From positions 3,880,122 to 3,944,121 of the forward strand of contig NZ_KZ454943.1 in the NCBI RefSeq assembly GCF_002797395.1: a stretch of 64,000 nt of DNA. The letters are read 5' to 3'. This document shows, in pieces, positions 8,779 through 17,867 of this stretch; the first letter of the stretch is position 1; each line of letters begins with the position of its first letter. The notes beneath the pieces were generated by a model. It did no database searches and was not told the DNA's origin. It saw only the letters and a program-made list of their open reading frames with translations. This DNA is from Bacillus solitudinis. GTDB lineage: Bacteria; Bacillota; Bacilli; Bacillales; Bacillaceae_D. The position numbers and the translations under genes were made by a program.

Positions 8779-9690
8779 TTGGATAAAGATAAGTACATAA
8801 AACCTTTTAGAATTTTTGTGACGGTAGCATTGGTTATGAGTGTAAGTATGAATTTTACATTATTGTCCAGATTAGATCAAGTAGAGTATCAAATGAATGT
8901 TTTGACTAGTAACCAACATAATCTCACTAATGAGGTAAATGGCCAAACAAATCATATTCAAAATGTAATGAATGACATAATGAAGGAACAGAGTTGGATT
9001 AGTGCGATAAATATGGATGTGAATACAAAAGAATTAGAAGGTGGTCAAGCGGAAGCAACCTTTGAATGGCAAGTAAAGGAGCTTCAAAGTGATTCCGAAG
9101 TTGTTTTCAATTACCTCTACGGCGATAGTGAGGAATACACAGCTCTTAAAGCGGAGGAGTTACAGCAAGGATTGTTTCAAGTGAAAGTCCCATTTGAGGT
9201 TGATTTAGAGCCCCAATGGGAAGTTGGTTTAAGCACTTCTAACTCTAATTCGCAACAAGAAAGTGAAGAAAAATGGGTAGAAGAACAAAAACAACAGAAA
9301 AATACACTCAAGTACTTCGTATCCGTTTCCTATGATGATACTCTCAAGAGTGGGGAGATCCACACCGAACAGCTGGGGTATTTTGAATCGAGCAATTATG
9401 GCTTCCTTCAAACCGATATCGATATGTTTAACGAAAACTTTAGCGTGACATTAACTAAACATAAGGTAAATGATTCACCTGTCGTTTTAGAGGGTGCGTA
9501 TCTTCTGAAGTATGAGGATGGAACCCTCATAGGAGAAGAAGAACTTGAATTAGATAACCAACATAATCCACCAGATGATAGAGTTCGCTTTTTTCATTTG
9601 AATCAAGTAGAGCAATATGAGGAGATGCGTCTAGGGATAAAAGTGGTTTATAGCAATGGAAAAACGTTTGAAAAGATAGTTTATGAATAA
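8779..9690 (+). CDS. Hypothetical membrane-anchored protein with coiled coil
   Basis: I do not recognise the family. The 303-residue protein has a single N-terminal transmembrane helix (about residues 12-31). A heptad-like stretch follows (residues 32-70, RLDQVEYQMNVLTSNQHNL and onward), then a largely beta-type extracellular region rich in acidic residues. This fits a type II membrane protein facing the outside. It starts with TTG 9 bases after an AAGGAGGGG site. It stands alone between two terminators. Confidence 0.7.
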   Translation: MDKDKYIKPFRIFVTVALVMSVSMNFTLLSRLDQVEYQMNVLTSNQHNLTNEVNGQTNHIQNVMNDIMKEQSWISAINMDVNTKELEGGQAEATFEWQVKELQSDSEVVFNYLYGDSEEYTALKAEELQQGLFQVKVPFEVDLEPQWEVGLSTSNSNSQQESEEKWVEEQKQQKNTLKYFVSVSYDDTLKSGEIHTEQLGYFESSNYGFLQTDIDMFNENFSVTLTKHKVNDSPVVLEGAYLLKYEDGTLIGEEELELDNQHNPPDDRVRFFHLNQVEQYEEMRLGIKVVYSNGKTFEKIVYE

Positions 9691-9756
9691 AGGAAGTAAA
9701 TTAAAGCCCGGGACAGTAAACTGTGCGCTTAGTCCTCTGTTGAATTAAATTATAAA

Positions 9757-9795
9757 GGAGGACCCTGAAAAAGGTCTCTTTTTTCATAGTCCTCC
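9757..9795 (+). terminator. Rho-independent terminator
   Basis: GGAGGAC/GTCCTCC encloses an inner stem TGAAAAA/TTTTTCA. This nested hairpin is 66 bp after the 8779 gene and just beyond the stop of the convergent small gene, so it may serve both. Confidence 0.65.
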
Positions 9796-9804
9796 CAATC
9801 AATG

Positions 9805-9960
9805 TTATTTTTTATTCACTTGTCGTCCACTTTTTTTGGAACTTTGTGAACTAGTGTTTCCAATTCGAAATTCATCACCTAATTCAAGATCATTGCTTTT
9901 GTCTTGTTTTTCGATTTGCTCTCTCGTTTGATCCTTTTTTTGCTTTCCTTGATTGGACAT
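9805..9960 (-). CDS. Small hydrophilic hypothetical protein (51 aa)
   Basis: The minus strand encodes 51 residues beginning MSNQGKQKKDQTREQIEK, rich in Lys, Gln, Asp and Ser, with no hydrophobic segment. An AGGTGGG ribosome site lies six bases before the ATG at 9960, and the hairpin at 9757-9795 follows the stop. Small Lys/Gln-rich proteins of this kind are common in Bacillus, some of them spore-associated, but I cannot assign a function. Confidence 0.6.
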   Translation of the reverse strand: MSNQGKQKKDQTREQIEKQDKSNDLELGDEFRIGNTSSQSSKKSGRQVNKK

Positions 9961-10051
9961 ACGTATCCCACCTCGCTTTCAAATGTCATCGTTTTAGTAT
10001 GCGCAGTGAAAGGGAAAATTACGTAATCATATCAAAACATTCTTAGCTAAA

Positions 10052-10288
10052 CTAAAAATCTAAATAAATCGTAGTAGAATCATAACTAACCAACACGCGA
10101 ATAAATTGTATATTGAAGCCCTTTTGTTTATATTGCTTGTAACTGTTTAATGAAATATTTTGGTCCTTTAGCAAGGTGGTAACCACGTCTTGAAGAGGAT
10201 GTATACAACTTGGATGGGGTAAGATTTTTGTCCCGTCCCGTAATTCCCACGAAACGTTTTTGAGGAAATGTATGAGTCCTCGATACAA
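10052..10288 (-). CDS. Small hypothetical protein (78 aa)
   Basis: A GAGGTGA site stands directly before a TTG at 10288, giving a 78-residue product that starts MYRGLIHFLKNVSWELRD. The open frame extends five residues further, but that would place the ribosome site inside the gene. No family is recognised and no signal peptide or membrane helix is seen. Gene status rests on the ribosome site and codon appearance only. Confidence 0.45.
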   Translation of the reverse strand: MYRGLIHFLKNVSWELRDGTKILPHPSCIHPLQDVVTTLLKDQNISLNSYKQYKQKGFNIQFIRVLVSYDSTTIYLDF

Positions 10289-10408
10289 ATTCACCTCAAG
10301 CAATTAATAATTAAAATCCCTCTGTATAATACTATTCAATATGCTATAGTTAATAAGCCTTTGAACAAAAATACTGGCATTCATATAAGAAAAGAGACGT
10401 GATTAACC

Positions 10409-11536
10409 TTGCCTGATTTTTTACAACTCGGTATTCGAAAAGAAATTAACCATACATTAAAGTCATTAGGGATTGTAGCACCTACGTCAATACAGGAGAA
10501 GACGATACCTTCTGTACTTGAGGGGAAAGATGTGATGGCTCAAGCACAAACTGGAACAGGAAAGACGCTAGCTTTTGTACTTCCAATCCTTGAAAAGATT
10601 AATGTGAACAAGTCGGATGTTCAAGCTCTTATTTTGACACCGACGCGAGAATTGGCTCAGCAAATTTCAAAAGAAACAAAGAAAATGATGGAGAACGTAG
10701 AAGGCGTCAATGTGTTAGCTGTATACGGTGGTCAGGATGTTGAGCGTCAATTGAAAAAGTTAAAAGGAGCTCAACATATTGTCGTTGCCACTCCTGGTCG
10801 GTTATTAGATCATATTCGACGCGGAACAATTGACCTTTCAACTATCCAGATGCTTGTGCTAGATGAAGCTGACCAAATGCTACTTATGGGTTTTCTTCCA
10901 GAGGTAGATGACATCATTTATGAAACACGTTCTGAGCGACAAACGATGCTGTTTTCTGCGACTATGCCAAACGAAATCCATTCTCTTGCTAACAAGTATA
11001 TGGTCGATCCAGAAATCATTGAGGTAAAAGCAAAAAAAATAACAGTTGGAGAGATTAAACAAGTGGTTATTGAAACTACTGACCGTAGAAAACAGGCAAC
11101 ATTATTGCATTTACTACAAGAACACCGTCCGTTTTTAGCGATTATTTTCTGTCGCACAAAAATTCGTGCTCAAAAACTTCACGAAGCTTTGATTGCCAAC
11201 GGATATGAATCAGACGAGCTGCACGGCGATTTGCCACAGTCAAAACGTACAAAAGCGATGAAACGATTCCGTGAGGCAAAAATCCAATTTTTAGTTGCAA
11301 CAGACGTTGCCGCAAGGGGTCTTGATGTAGAAGGTGTGACACATGTTTTCAACTATGATATCCCACATGATGTCGAAAGCTATGTTCATCGCATTGGACG
11401 AACAGGCCGTGCAGGTGGCGATGGTCTTGCCATTACTTTAGTTGCTCCTAAGGATCTAGAGTTCTTACGAATGATTGAAAAAGGGATTAATCAAAGCTTG
11501 GAAACGCAAGTGATTAAAGGGATCAGTCTTCCTTAG
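10409..11536 (+). CDS. DEAD-box ATP-dependent RNA helicase, minimal core
   Basis: All core motifs are present in order: Q motif (PTSIQ), AQTGTGKT (Walker A), [16 protein letters not shown] (Walker B), SAT, then [16 protein letters not shown] and [10 protein letters not shown] in the second RecA domain. The 375-residue protein ends just after the helicase core, so it lacks the basic C-terminal tail of CshA/DbpA-type enzymes. It probably remodels structured RNA. The start is TTG, as no ATG precedes the Q motif in frame. The ribosome site is weak. Confidence 0.93.
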   Translation: MPDFLQLGIRKEINHTLKSLGIVAPTSIQEKTIPSVLEGKDVMAQAQTGTGKTLAFVLPILEKINVNKSDVQALILTPTRELAQQISKETKKMMENVEGVNVLAVYGGQDVERQLKKLKGAQHIVVATPGRLLDHIRRGTIDLSTIQMLVLDEADQMLLMGFLPEVDDIIYETRSERQTMLFSATMPNEIHSLANKYMVDPEIIEVKAKKITVGEIKQVVIETTDRRKQATLLHLLQEHRPFLAIIFCRTKIRAQKLHEALIANGYESDELHGDLPQSKRTKAMKRFREAKIQFLVATDVAARGLDVEGVTHVFNYDIPHDVESYVHRIGRTGRAGGDGLAITLVAPKDLEFLRMIEKGINQSLETQVIKGISLP

Positions 11537-11990
11537 CGGTAAGGATTATATGTTAATGTTCCTTCTGATATATGAAGGATTACTTATTTCATCATCTCGA
11601 TATTCAGGAAGAAAATACATCTCAAAAGCAGATACAACCAATCGAGTTGAAGAGTGTACGCGGTATGAAAAGTTTCTTGAAGGAAACGTCGGAGTGATTT
11701 ACAGGTTCTCGGGATTGGAAAAAGTGGTCATATCGGTTTAACGATCCGACCACCGATCCTTAGATTAAACGAGTTTTTTCTACAAACATTAAAACACCTA
11801 CAAATGTTGATATGTCAACGTTTGTAGGTGTTTTTTGAAATATTACGGTGGTAAAGTTGAACAGAAAAAATATCAAAGCTTTTTACAAAAATAAAGGATT
11901 GTCTATAAAGAGACAAAATGGGAAAATTCGTATAAGGTGATATAATAAAAGAATAAAAGGAAAAACTAACTTGAAAAATGCGGGGTTTGT
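11537..11990. other. Intergenic region with terminator, no supported gene
   Basis: The region holds the hairpin described separately and a -10-like TATAAT at 11941-11946 ahead of the kinase gene. A 63-codon ORF at 11550 has no ribosome site and no family resemblance. Confidence 0.5.
11791..11836 (+). terminator. Rho-independent terminator
   Basis: AACACCTACAAA pairs with TTTGTAGGTGTT, extended inwards by TGTTGA/TCAACG around a tetraloop, and is followed by a T-run. The position is 255 bp after the helicase gene. Confidence 0.8.
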
Positions 11991-13073
11991 ATGAAACAAT
12001 TTGTTTTCCAGACAGTAGGTTTAATGGGACTTTTGGGGTTGTTATTCGCTTATGAAAGAAAAATTCTGTCTCCTTATTCTATAGTGATTTGTACAGCAGT
12101 CATAACGTTGTATTTTTTTCTGAAAATCGCACCAAGGCCGTTTTATTTATATGTTGTAATGACAGGATTGTTGTTGTTGCTTGGTGTTGTAGAAGTAGAT
12201 AATCCTTATACTTTCTTACTGTTGCTATTTATTGCTATCTTGGCTGCTGAGCAGCTCGATAGTGGATATTTTAAAAAACTCGTGATTATATCTGCATCTT
12301 GTTTACTAGTATTCTTTTTGATAGATGTTATTCAGCTTTCTTCTTTTTTTTATTTTCTACTATTCTATTTTTTAGTGATACAGTTAAATGCATTGTGGAC
12401 GAAGAAACAGGAGCAGCGTGACCTTTATGAAGAATTACTAGGGGAATATCGCAAGGTAAAAAGGCTTGCACTCGTCACGGAAGAAGAAGCACGTTATCAG
12501 GAACGGACGAAGATTGCGAGGGACATTCATGATTCTGTTGGACATAAGTTGACGGCGTTACTCATGCAGCTAGAAATTCTCTCTATTCAAAACGGCGCTG
12601 AAAACTACAAAGAACTGAAGGAGATAGCAAAGGATAGTTTAGAAGAAACCAGGTATGCTGTTAGAACATTAAAGGATAGAGAATACGAAGGAATTGCAAC
12701 GATTTTGCACCTCATTAAAAAACTAGAGGCGGAAAGTCATATCATGGTTCACTTTACAACAAAGCAGGGAATCCTTTCAGAGAGGCTCAAAAACGAACAA
12801 AGTGTTGTGTTATACCGAGTCATACAGGAAGGGCTAACAAATGCAATGCGGCATGCGCACTCACGTGAGATACAAGTGGTACTTGGTAAAACGGCAAACG
12901 GAAATATCGAATTTATAGTTAAAAACCGAATTTATAAAAAGGAACCATTTCAGGAAGGTTTCGGTCTGCAAAATATGAGAACGCGTGTGGAGGAGCTAAG
13001 CGGAACACTAACTGTCTATCAAACGGATGAACAGTTTATTATAAAAGGAATGATTCCATTAGAAAAAATGTAA
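11991..13073 (+). CDS. Sensor histidine kinase, LnrJ/DesK-like (HisKA_3)
   Basis: The first ~140 residues are strongly hydrophobic, with about five membrane helices and no sensor domain. A linker is followed by the HisKA_3 phosphoacceptor motif ERTKIARDIHDSVGHKL and a HATPase_c domain (NAMRHAHS N-box region, then GFGLQNMRTRVEELSG). It should sense a membrane or envelope signal and phosphorylate the response regulator 15 bp downstream. Followed by a three-gene ABC-2 exporter, this order matches B. subtilis lnrJKLMN (linearmycin resistance). The resemblance is by architecture, not alignment. Confidence 0.88.
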   Translation: MKQFVFQTVGLMGLLGLLFAYERKILSPYSIVICTAVITLYFFLKIAPRPFYLYVVMTGLLLLLGVVEVDNPYTFLLLLFIAILAAEQLDSGYFKKLVIISASCLLVFFLIDVIQLSSFFYFLLFYFLVIQLNALWTKKQEQRDLYEELLGEYRKVKRLALVTEEEARYQERTKIARDIHDSVGHKLTALLMQLEILSIQNGAENYKELKEIAKDSLEETRYAVRTLKDREYEGIATILHLIKKLEAESHIMVHFTTKQGILSERLKNEQSVVLYRVIQEGLTNAMRHAHSREIQVVLGKTANGNIEFIVKNRIYKKEPFQEGFGLQNMRTRVEELSGTLTVYQTDEQFIIKGMIPLEKM

Positions 13074-13088
13074 AGTAGGGATTGCTAC

Positions 13089-13718
13089 ATGTGGAACGTG
13101 TTAATCGTAGAAGACCAGTCCATTGTTAGGCAAGGCTTAAAGCTTATGCTAGAACAGGATAGCCAAATCAAGGTAGTAGCTGAGGCCGAAAATGGAGAAA
13201 AGGCTATAAAAAAGATGGAGGCTCATGTCATTGACGTGGTGTTGATGGATATACGGATGCCTGTCATGAACGGACTTGAAGCAACAAGGAAAATAAAGGA
13301 ATGTTGGCCGCGTGTAAAAATTTTAATTCTGACAACCTTTAATGATGATGAGTATGCAATACAGGCTTTAAAATATGGTGCAAATGCATTTTTATTAAAA
13401 ACCTCAGATCAGAATGTCTTACTTAATGCAGTACATAGTTGCTTGCAGGGGGGCTTGCCAATTCATGAAGAGGTTGTAGCAAAGGTAATGCCACGATTAT
13501 TACATAAGGTAGAGAAAAAGCTTGAGTTCCCACTATCCTCTCGGGAGCTGGATATTACAAAATTAATAGGAGAAGGAAAAACCAATAAAGAAATTGCGGA
13601 TGAATTATTTTTATCAATTGGAACGGTGAAAAACCATATTACGCAGATTCTACATAAATTAGAGCTTCGGGATCGCACTCAGCTTGCCATTTTTGCTGTA
13701 AAAAATGATATTACGTGA
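13089..13718 (+). CDS. NarL/LuxR-family response regulator, LnrK-like
   Basis: The N-terminal receiver has the acidic residues near the start (LIVEDQSIV), the phosphorylated Asp in DVVLMDIRMPVMNG, and the conserved Lys in FLLKTS. The C-terminal LuxR-type helix-turn-helix reads LSSRELDITKLIGEGKTNKE then SIGTVKNHI. It is partner of the kinase 15 bp upstream and probably activates the ABC exporter that follows. A palindrome at 13778-13791 upstream of that exporter is a candidate target. Confidence 0.92.
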   Translation: MWNVLIVEDQSIVRQGLKLMLEQDSQIKVVAEAENGEKAIKKMEAHVIDVVLMDIRMPVMNGLEATRKIKECWPRVKILILTTFNDDEYAIQALKYGANAFLLKTSDQNVLLNAVHSCLQGGLPIHEEVVAKVMPRLLHKVEKKLEFPLSSRELDITKLIGEGKTNKEIADELFLSIGTVKNHITQILHKLELRDRTQLAIFAVKNDIT

Positions 13719-13745
13719 CAGTCAGGGTTGTCCAAAGGTCTAAAT

Positions 13746-13768
13746 GGACCAAATGGATGGTCCTTTTT
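13746..13768 (+). terminator. Short terminator or attenuator after the response regulator
   Basis: GGACC/GGTCC with an eight-base loop is followed by TTTTTC. It is a short stem, so read-through into the exporter genes is possible. Confidence 0.5.
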
Positions 13769-13777
13769 CTTTTGAAT

Positions 13778-13791
13778 ATGACTTAGGTCAT
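13778..13791 (+). promoter_or_regulatory. Candidate response-regulator operator upstream of the ABC exporter
   Basis: ATGAC-TTAG-GTCAT is a perfect 5+5 palindrome 84 bp before the exporter ATG. A TTTACA follows at 13796-13801, in a position where the site could activate transcription. The assignment is inferential. Confidence 0.35.
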
Positions 13792-13874
13792 GTTTTTTAC
13801 AGAAACAAGTGACGTCAGATAGTGCTGTTATCAACTCAAAATAGATATCATGAAAATATAAAGGAGGGGACGGT

Positions 13875-14807
13875 ATGTTAGACGTAATCAATTTATCGAA
13901 AAAATATAAACAAAAATATGCAGCGCAAGGAGTTAATATGTTTTTGGAAAAGGGAGAGATTGTTGGGCTTCTCGGCCCAAATGGGGCAGGTAAATCAACC
14001 ACAATCTCCATGCTCTCTTCATTAGTTGTTCCAACTTCTGGGGATGTCAGACTAATAAATGAAAGCACAATTAAAAATCCACGGAACATCCGTATGATTT
14101 TAGGGGTTGTCCCTCAGGAAATCGCACTTTATCCAGATTTATCAGCGGAAGAGAATTTGCGATTTTTTGGTGAGATTTATCGTTTAAAAGGTGTTGAATT
14201 GAAAAAGCGAATCGATGAGGTGTTGGAACAAATCGGACTGACTGACCGTAGAAAGGATCTTGTCAAAACCTTCTCTGGTGGTATGAAAAGAAGGCTCAAT
14301 ATCGGGGTGGCTCTGCTTCATAATCCGGAAATCATCATTATGGATGAACCAACTGTTGGGATTGACCCGCAATCAAGAAATTATATTTTAGAAACGGTAA
14401 AGCGCCTCAATCAGGAAAGAGGGATGACGGTTTTGTATACCAGTCACTACATGGAAGAAGTCGAGTTTTTATGCGACCGCATCTATATCATGGATAAAGG
14501 TCATATTATCGCATCTGGTACAAAAAAAGAGCTAAAAAACATTCTTTCCTCTGAAAATACAATTTCAATAAAGGTTGAGCGAGTAAAAGAGGAGTTTATC
14601 AAACTGCTTCAAGCGGACCCTGCTATTCGTCAAGTGAAAACCCAGGATCGTGAGGTAACAATCATTGTCCCTAAGGAGTACAACTTGTTTCGAAAGATCT
14701 CTCAATTGGCAGAAGAAACAATGACAAATTTGATTTCAGTTGATGTTAAAGCTCCGACACTAGAGGATGTTTTCCTTCATCTGACAGGAAGGGCTCTAAG
14801 AGATTAA
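13875..14807 (+). CDS. ABC-2 exporter ATP-binding protein, LnrL-like
   Basis: The 310-residue ATPase has Walker A GPNGAGKST, the Q-loop VVPQE, ABC signature FSGGMKRRLNIG, Walker B IIIMDEPT and an H-loop (YTSHYMEE). The C-terminal ~90 residues match the extension typical of ABC-2 multidrug exporters. It energises the two permeases encoded immediately downstream. A strong AAGGAGGGG ribosome site precedes the ATG. Confidence 0.93.
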   Translation: MLDVINLSKKYKQKYAAQGVNMFLEKGEIVGLLGPNGAGKSTTISMLSSLVVPTSGDVRLINESTIKNPRNIRMILGVVPQEIALYPDLSAEENLRFFGEIYRLKGVELKKRIDEVLEQIGLTDRRKDLVKTFSGGMKRRLNIGVALLHNPEIIIMDEPTVGIDPQSRNYILETVKRLNQERGMTVLYTSHYMEEVEFLCDRIYIMDKGHIIASGTKKELKNILSSENTISIKVERVKEEFIKLLQADPAIRQVKTQDREVTIIVPKEYNLFRKISQLAEETMTNLISVDVKAPTLEDVFLHLTGRALRD

Positions 14808-14823
14808 ATAGGCGGTGAGGCAG

Positions 14824-16083
14824 ATGATTATTCCTTTTATTAAGAAAGACTTATTGGTATTGTATCGAAATCCCCAAGAATTAATGGTCTTACTTCTGAT
14901 GCCACTTGTGCTGATTGCGATTCTTGGCTTTGCCTTAGGAGGCGTAATGGGGAATGAACCAACTACGATTTCAGCTAAGGTAGCTTTCATTGACAACAGT
15001 GATGAGAAAAAGGATACAGATGCTTTTATTGAAAAAGTAAAAGCAAAAAACCTACCAATGGAGGCGGAGGAAGCTTTCTCTCAAGGGGCTGAACAGCTTA
15101 AGCCAATTCAAATATTAGTAAACAAGGTGTTTGGTAGTAAAGATCTAAAAGAAATTGTTCAGCTTGAGGTGATAGAGCCGGAACAGATAGAAGGTGTTCG
15201 AAATGATGAAAGTTTTGCGGCGATAATTGAAATACCAGAAAAGTATACATTGGATATTCTTTCTTCTGTTTTACTTGAAGAGCCAACTTCTACATCAATT
15301 AAAGTATATAAAAATGAAGAGAAGGAAATTTCCTCAAATGTAGTGGAGGATATTCTACTAAACTATCAAAAGCAGCTTTCTACAATGACAGTCATTGGGA
15401 AAGCAGGCATCCAGCTAGCTGCTACAGACAATCAGCAGCTTGGGTCGGTTGAAACTGTTTCGAAGCAGGATCCTATCAACTCCGTGCAATATTACACAGT
15501 TGGTATGAGTGTGATGTTTATTATGTTTATTGCATCAAATATTAGTTCGTTTGCATACCGTGAAAAGCAGATTCAAGTATTTAATCGAATTATTTTATCC
15601 AATACCTCTAGATGGTCATATTTAACAGGTATTTTTACCTCGGTCATGATTATTGCTTTTATACAACAGATGATTTTATATGGGGTAACATCTCTTGTGT
15701 TTGATGTTATGTGGAAAGACATTTTAGGGTTCCTATTAGTCAACTTATCCCTATGCTTTGCGATTGGTGGATTGGCAACGTTGTTAACTGCGCTAAATTA
15801 CAGAATCAATTCAGAAGCCGTTTCCAATTTTTTCGGAAATGTCATGGTTGCCATTTTCTCATTTTTAGGTGGAAGCTTTACACCAATTGGCGATTCATCG
15901 TCCGTAATCGGATTTTTGGGCAATTTCACCCCAAATGGTGCAGGAATGACTTCGTTGTTGCAATTGCTACAGGGAGAAGAGCTTTCAAGTATTTCCAACC
16001 ATATTCTTTATTTGCTTGTATTTGGCTTGATTATGTTGACAGCAGCAGTCGTTAGTTTTCCAAAAAGGGGTGATGCCATATGA
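14824..16083 (+). CDS. ABC-2 type permease, LnrM-like
   Basis: The 419-residue protein has one N-terminal membrane helix, a ~180-residue extracellular domain, then a cluster of five helices (from about residue 220) ending in the ABC-2 membrane segment. It should form a heterodimeric channel with the next gene, which it overlaps by four bases. ATG 14824 is preferred to GTG 14815 because GGTGAGG lies between them. Confidence 0.88.
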   Translation: MIIPFIKKDLLVLYRNPQELMVLLLMPLVLIAILGFALGGVMGNEPTTISAKVAFIDNSDEKKDTDAFIEKVKAKNLPMEAEEAFSQGAEQLKPIQILVNKVFGSKDLKEIVQLEVIEPEQIEGVRNDESFAAIIEIPEKYTLDILSSVLLEEPTSTSIKVYKNEEKEISSNVVEDILLNYQKQLSTMTVIGKAGIQLAATDNQQLGSVETVSKQDPINSVQYYTVGMSVMFIMFIASNISSFAYREKQIQVFNRIILSNTSRWSYLTGIFTSVMIIAFIQQMILYGVTSLVFDVMWKDILGFLLVNLSLCFAIGGLATLLTALNYRINSEAVSNFFGNVMVAIFSFLGGSFTPIGDSSSVIGFLGNFTPNGAGMTSLLQLLQGEELSSISNHILYLLVFGLIMLTAAVVSFPKRGDAI

Positions 16084-17192
16084 TAAGTATCCTAAAGGCA
16101 AAGTATCAATTATTTATTCGAAAGCCGATGCTTATGATTGGCATGACAGTGATGAGTATCCTTTTTGCAACGTTATTAGGTAGCGCAAATTATAAAAGTA
16201 TTCAGGTACCAGTTTATACGAATATCGAGAATGTTGAAGAAACAGCACTTTGGGAGGATTTGACCCAATCAGAGGCCTTTCAATTTACGATAGTAACCGA
16301 AGAGGAAGCAAAGAAAAGGGTCAGTGAAGGCGATGTGGAAGCAAGTGTAAACCTTAATGAGGAGTCTTATACAATCATTATTGCAACAGAAACACAGAAT
16401 CTACATCTACTTGAAAACTATTTCCACTCTATTTATGGGGATCTTTTAATGGAGGAAAGGATCGAAAAGGCTACGTCAACTTCCCAGTATGTTGATAAAG
16501 ACGCACTGTTAGATAAATTAAAGAAACAAGAGGAAAATCCATTGTTTGGGGTTGAGGTGGCTTCCTTCCGCGGGGATGAATCTGTGATAATTGATAACCA
16601 AATGCAGACTATTTTTGGTTTTACACTATTTTTTGTCATATACACGATATCCTATAATGTTCATCACATTTTACAGGAGAGACATTTGGGAGTATGGGAC
16701 CGAATGATTTTATCGCCACTTAAAAAGTGGGAAATGTATGCAGCGAATTTATTTTATAGCTTCCTGTTGGGGTACTTTCAGGTTGCACTAATTTTTTTCG
16801 TTTTCCGTTATGTAATCGGTGTTGACTTTTACGGAGGGTTTGGAAAAACTTTACTTGTCTTAGTTCCATATGTATTTTCAATAGTGGCCTTAACGATGTT
16901 TTTAGTTAGTATTGTCAAAAACACACAGCAATTCAATGCGATTATTTCGCTTGTATCTGTAAGTATGTCAATGCTTGGTGGTGCCTATTGGCCATTGGAG
17001 ATTGTCTCGTCCGACTTTTTATTAATGATAGCTGATTTTGTACCAATTAAACATGCTATGGAAGGTTTAAAAGCTGCGACAATCTACGGAGAATCAATAA
17101 GTGAATTAATGTATCCAATGAGCATTATGACCTTAATGGGAGTTGTGTTAATGGGCATTGGAATTAATGTAATGGAACGAAGAAATACGTAG
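16080..17192 (+). CDS. ABC-2 type permease, LnrN-like
   Basis: This 370-residue protein has the same plan as its neighbour: an N-terminal helix, a soluble outer loop of about 140 residues, then five or six membrane helices (for example TIFGFTLFFVIYTISYNV). Its ATG overlaps the previous stop (ATGA), so translation is probably coupled. The pair and the ATPase form an efflux pump. In the LnrLMN model this removes membrane-active polyenes; the substrate here is not known. Confidence 0.88.
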   Translation: MISILKAKYQLFIRKPMLMIGMTVMSILFATLLGSANYKSIQVPVYTNIENVEETALWEDLTQSEAFQFTIVTEEEAKKRVSEGDVEASVNLNEESYTIIIATETQNLHLLENYFHSIYGDLLMEERIEKATSTSQYVDKDALLDKLKKQEENPLFGVEVASFRGDESVIIDNQMQTIFGFTLFFVIYTISYNVHHILQERHLGVWDRMILSPLKKWEMYAANLFYSFLLGYFQVALIFFVFRYVIGVDFYGGFGKTLLVLVPYVFSIVALTMFLVSIVKNTQQFNAIISLVSVSMSMLGGAYWPLEIVSSDFLLMIADFVPIKHAMEGLKAATIYGESISELMYPMSIMTLMGVVLMGIGINVMERRNT

Positions 17193-17867
17193 TGGAATAT
17201 AGAAATGAAATTAGTTACATGAACGTCGTATGGACTCTCGTAAATGAAATGAGTGTCGACTAAATTTAAGACGACAAATCAGTTCAACCTAAAATGAGTT
17301 CCTAGCAAAGATAATAAAATGCATCTGCAGGGTTAAGCATTGTAGATGCATAAATTTACTTAAAGCGATTTTCTCAGCGTTTTTAATGTGATGGCCTACT
17401 ATTTTATTGACATTCGCATAGTAGGGGAAGGAGCAAGAATAACCGGCCCATATAATAATAGAAACTCGAATAATTCCTTTATCATCATGGCGGTGAGAGT
17501 GGTAAAATCGTATGGCTGTAATCATATAGCAGGACTTTTGGATCATTTCACACAAAGTAATAATCAATCTAATATCCTATTTATTAAATATTCAGAATAA
17601 AGTAACATGTTACGTGTTGAATGGGATCTGAACACTACAACTTACCATCACATTTTACCCTCATATAACGCTTGCAAACTCCTAAGAAATTTTTCCATAC
17701 ATCAACAGATCCTGTTTAATTATTCAACTATCAAAACATAAGTCAGGAATCATACTAGTTTTGATAGTGGAAATAAGGAATGGCTCATGTTTTGGATGTG
17801 CTTTCTTTTTGAGGAAGGAGGTTTGCCGGATTACTTTTAAATTGTTGCATTTAAAAGGAGGTAATGT
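17193..17867. other. Intergenic region upstream of the rhamnogalacturonan lyase
   Basis: This 675-bp stretch has no gene I can support. It contains an 11-bp inverted repeat at 17727-17768 and must hold the promoter for the pectin genes. Confidence 0.5.
17727..17768 (+). promoter_or_regulatory. Inverted repeat upstream of the pectin-degradation genes
   Basis: ACTATCAAAAC (17727-17737) and GTTTTGATAGT (17758-17768) are perfect inverted copies 20 bases apart, about 100 bp before the lyase ATG. It could be a regulator-binding site or a leader hairpin. No T-run follows directly. Confidence 0.4.

Noticed and set aside
11550..11741. 63-codon ORF downstream of the DEAD-box helicase
   Set aside because: No ribosome site, no recognisable sequence, and competing short frames of equal quality in the same DNA.
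17289..17600. Overlapping ORFs on both strands upstream of the pectin lyase
   Set aside because: Neither has a ribosome site or a protein-like composition; they overlap one another and lie in AT-rich leader DNA.
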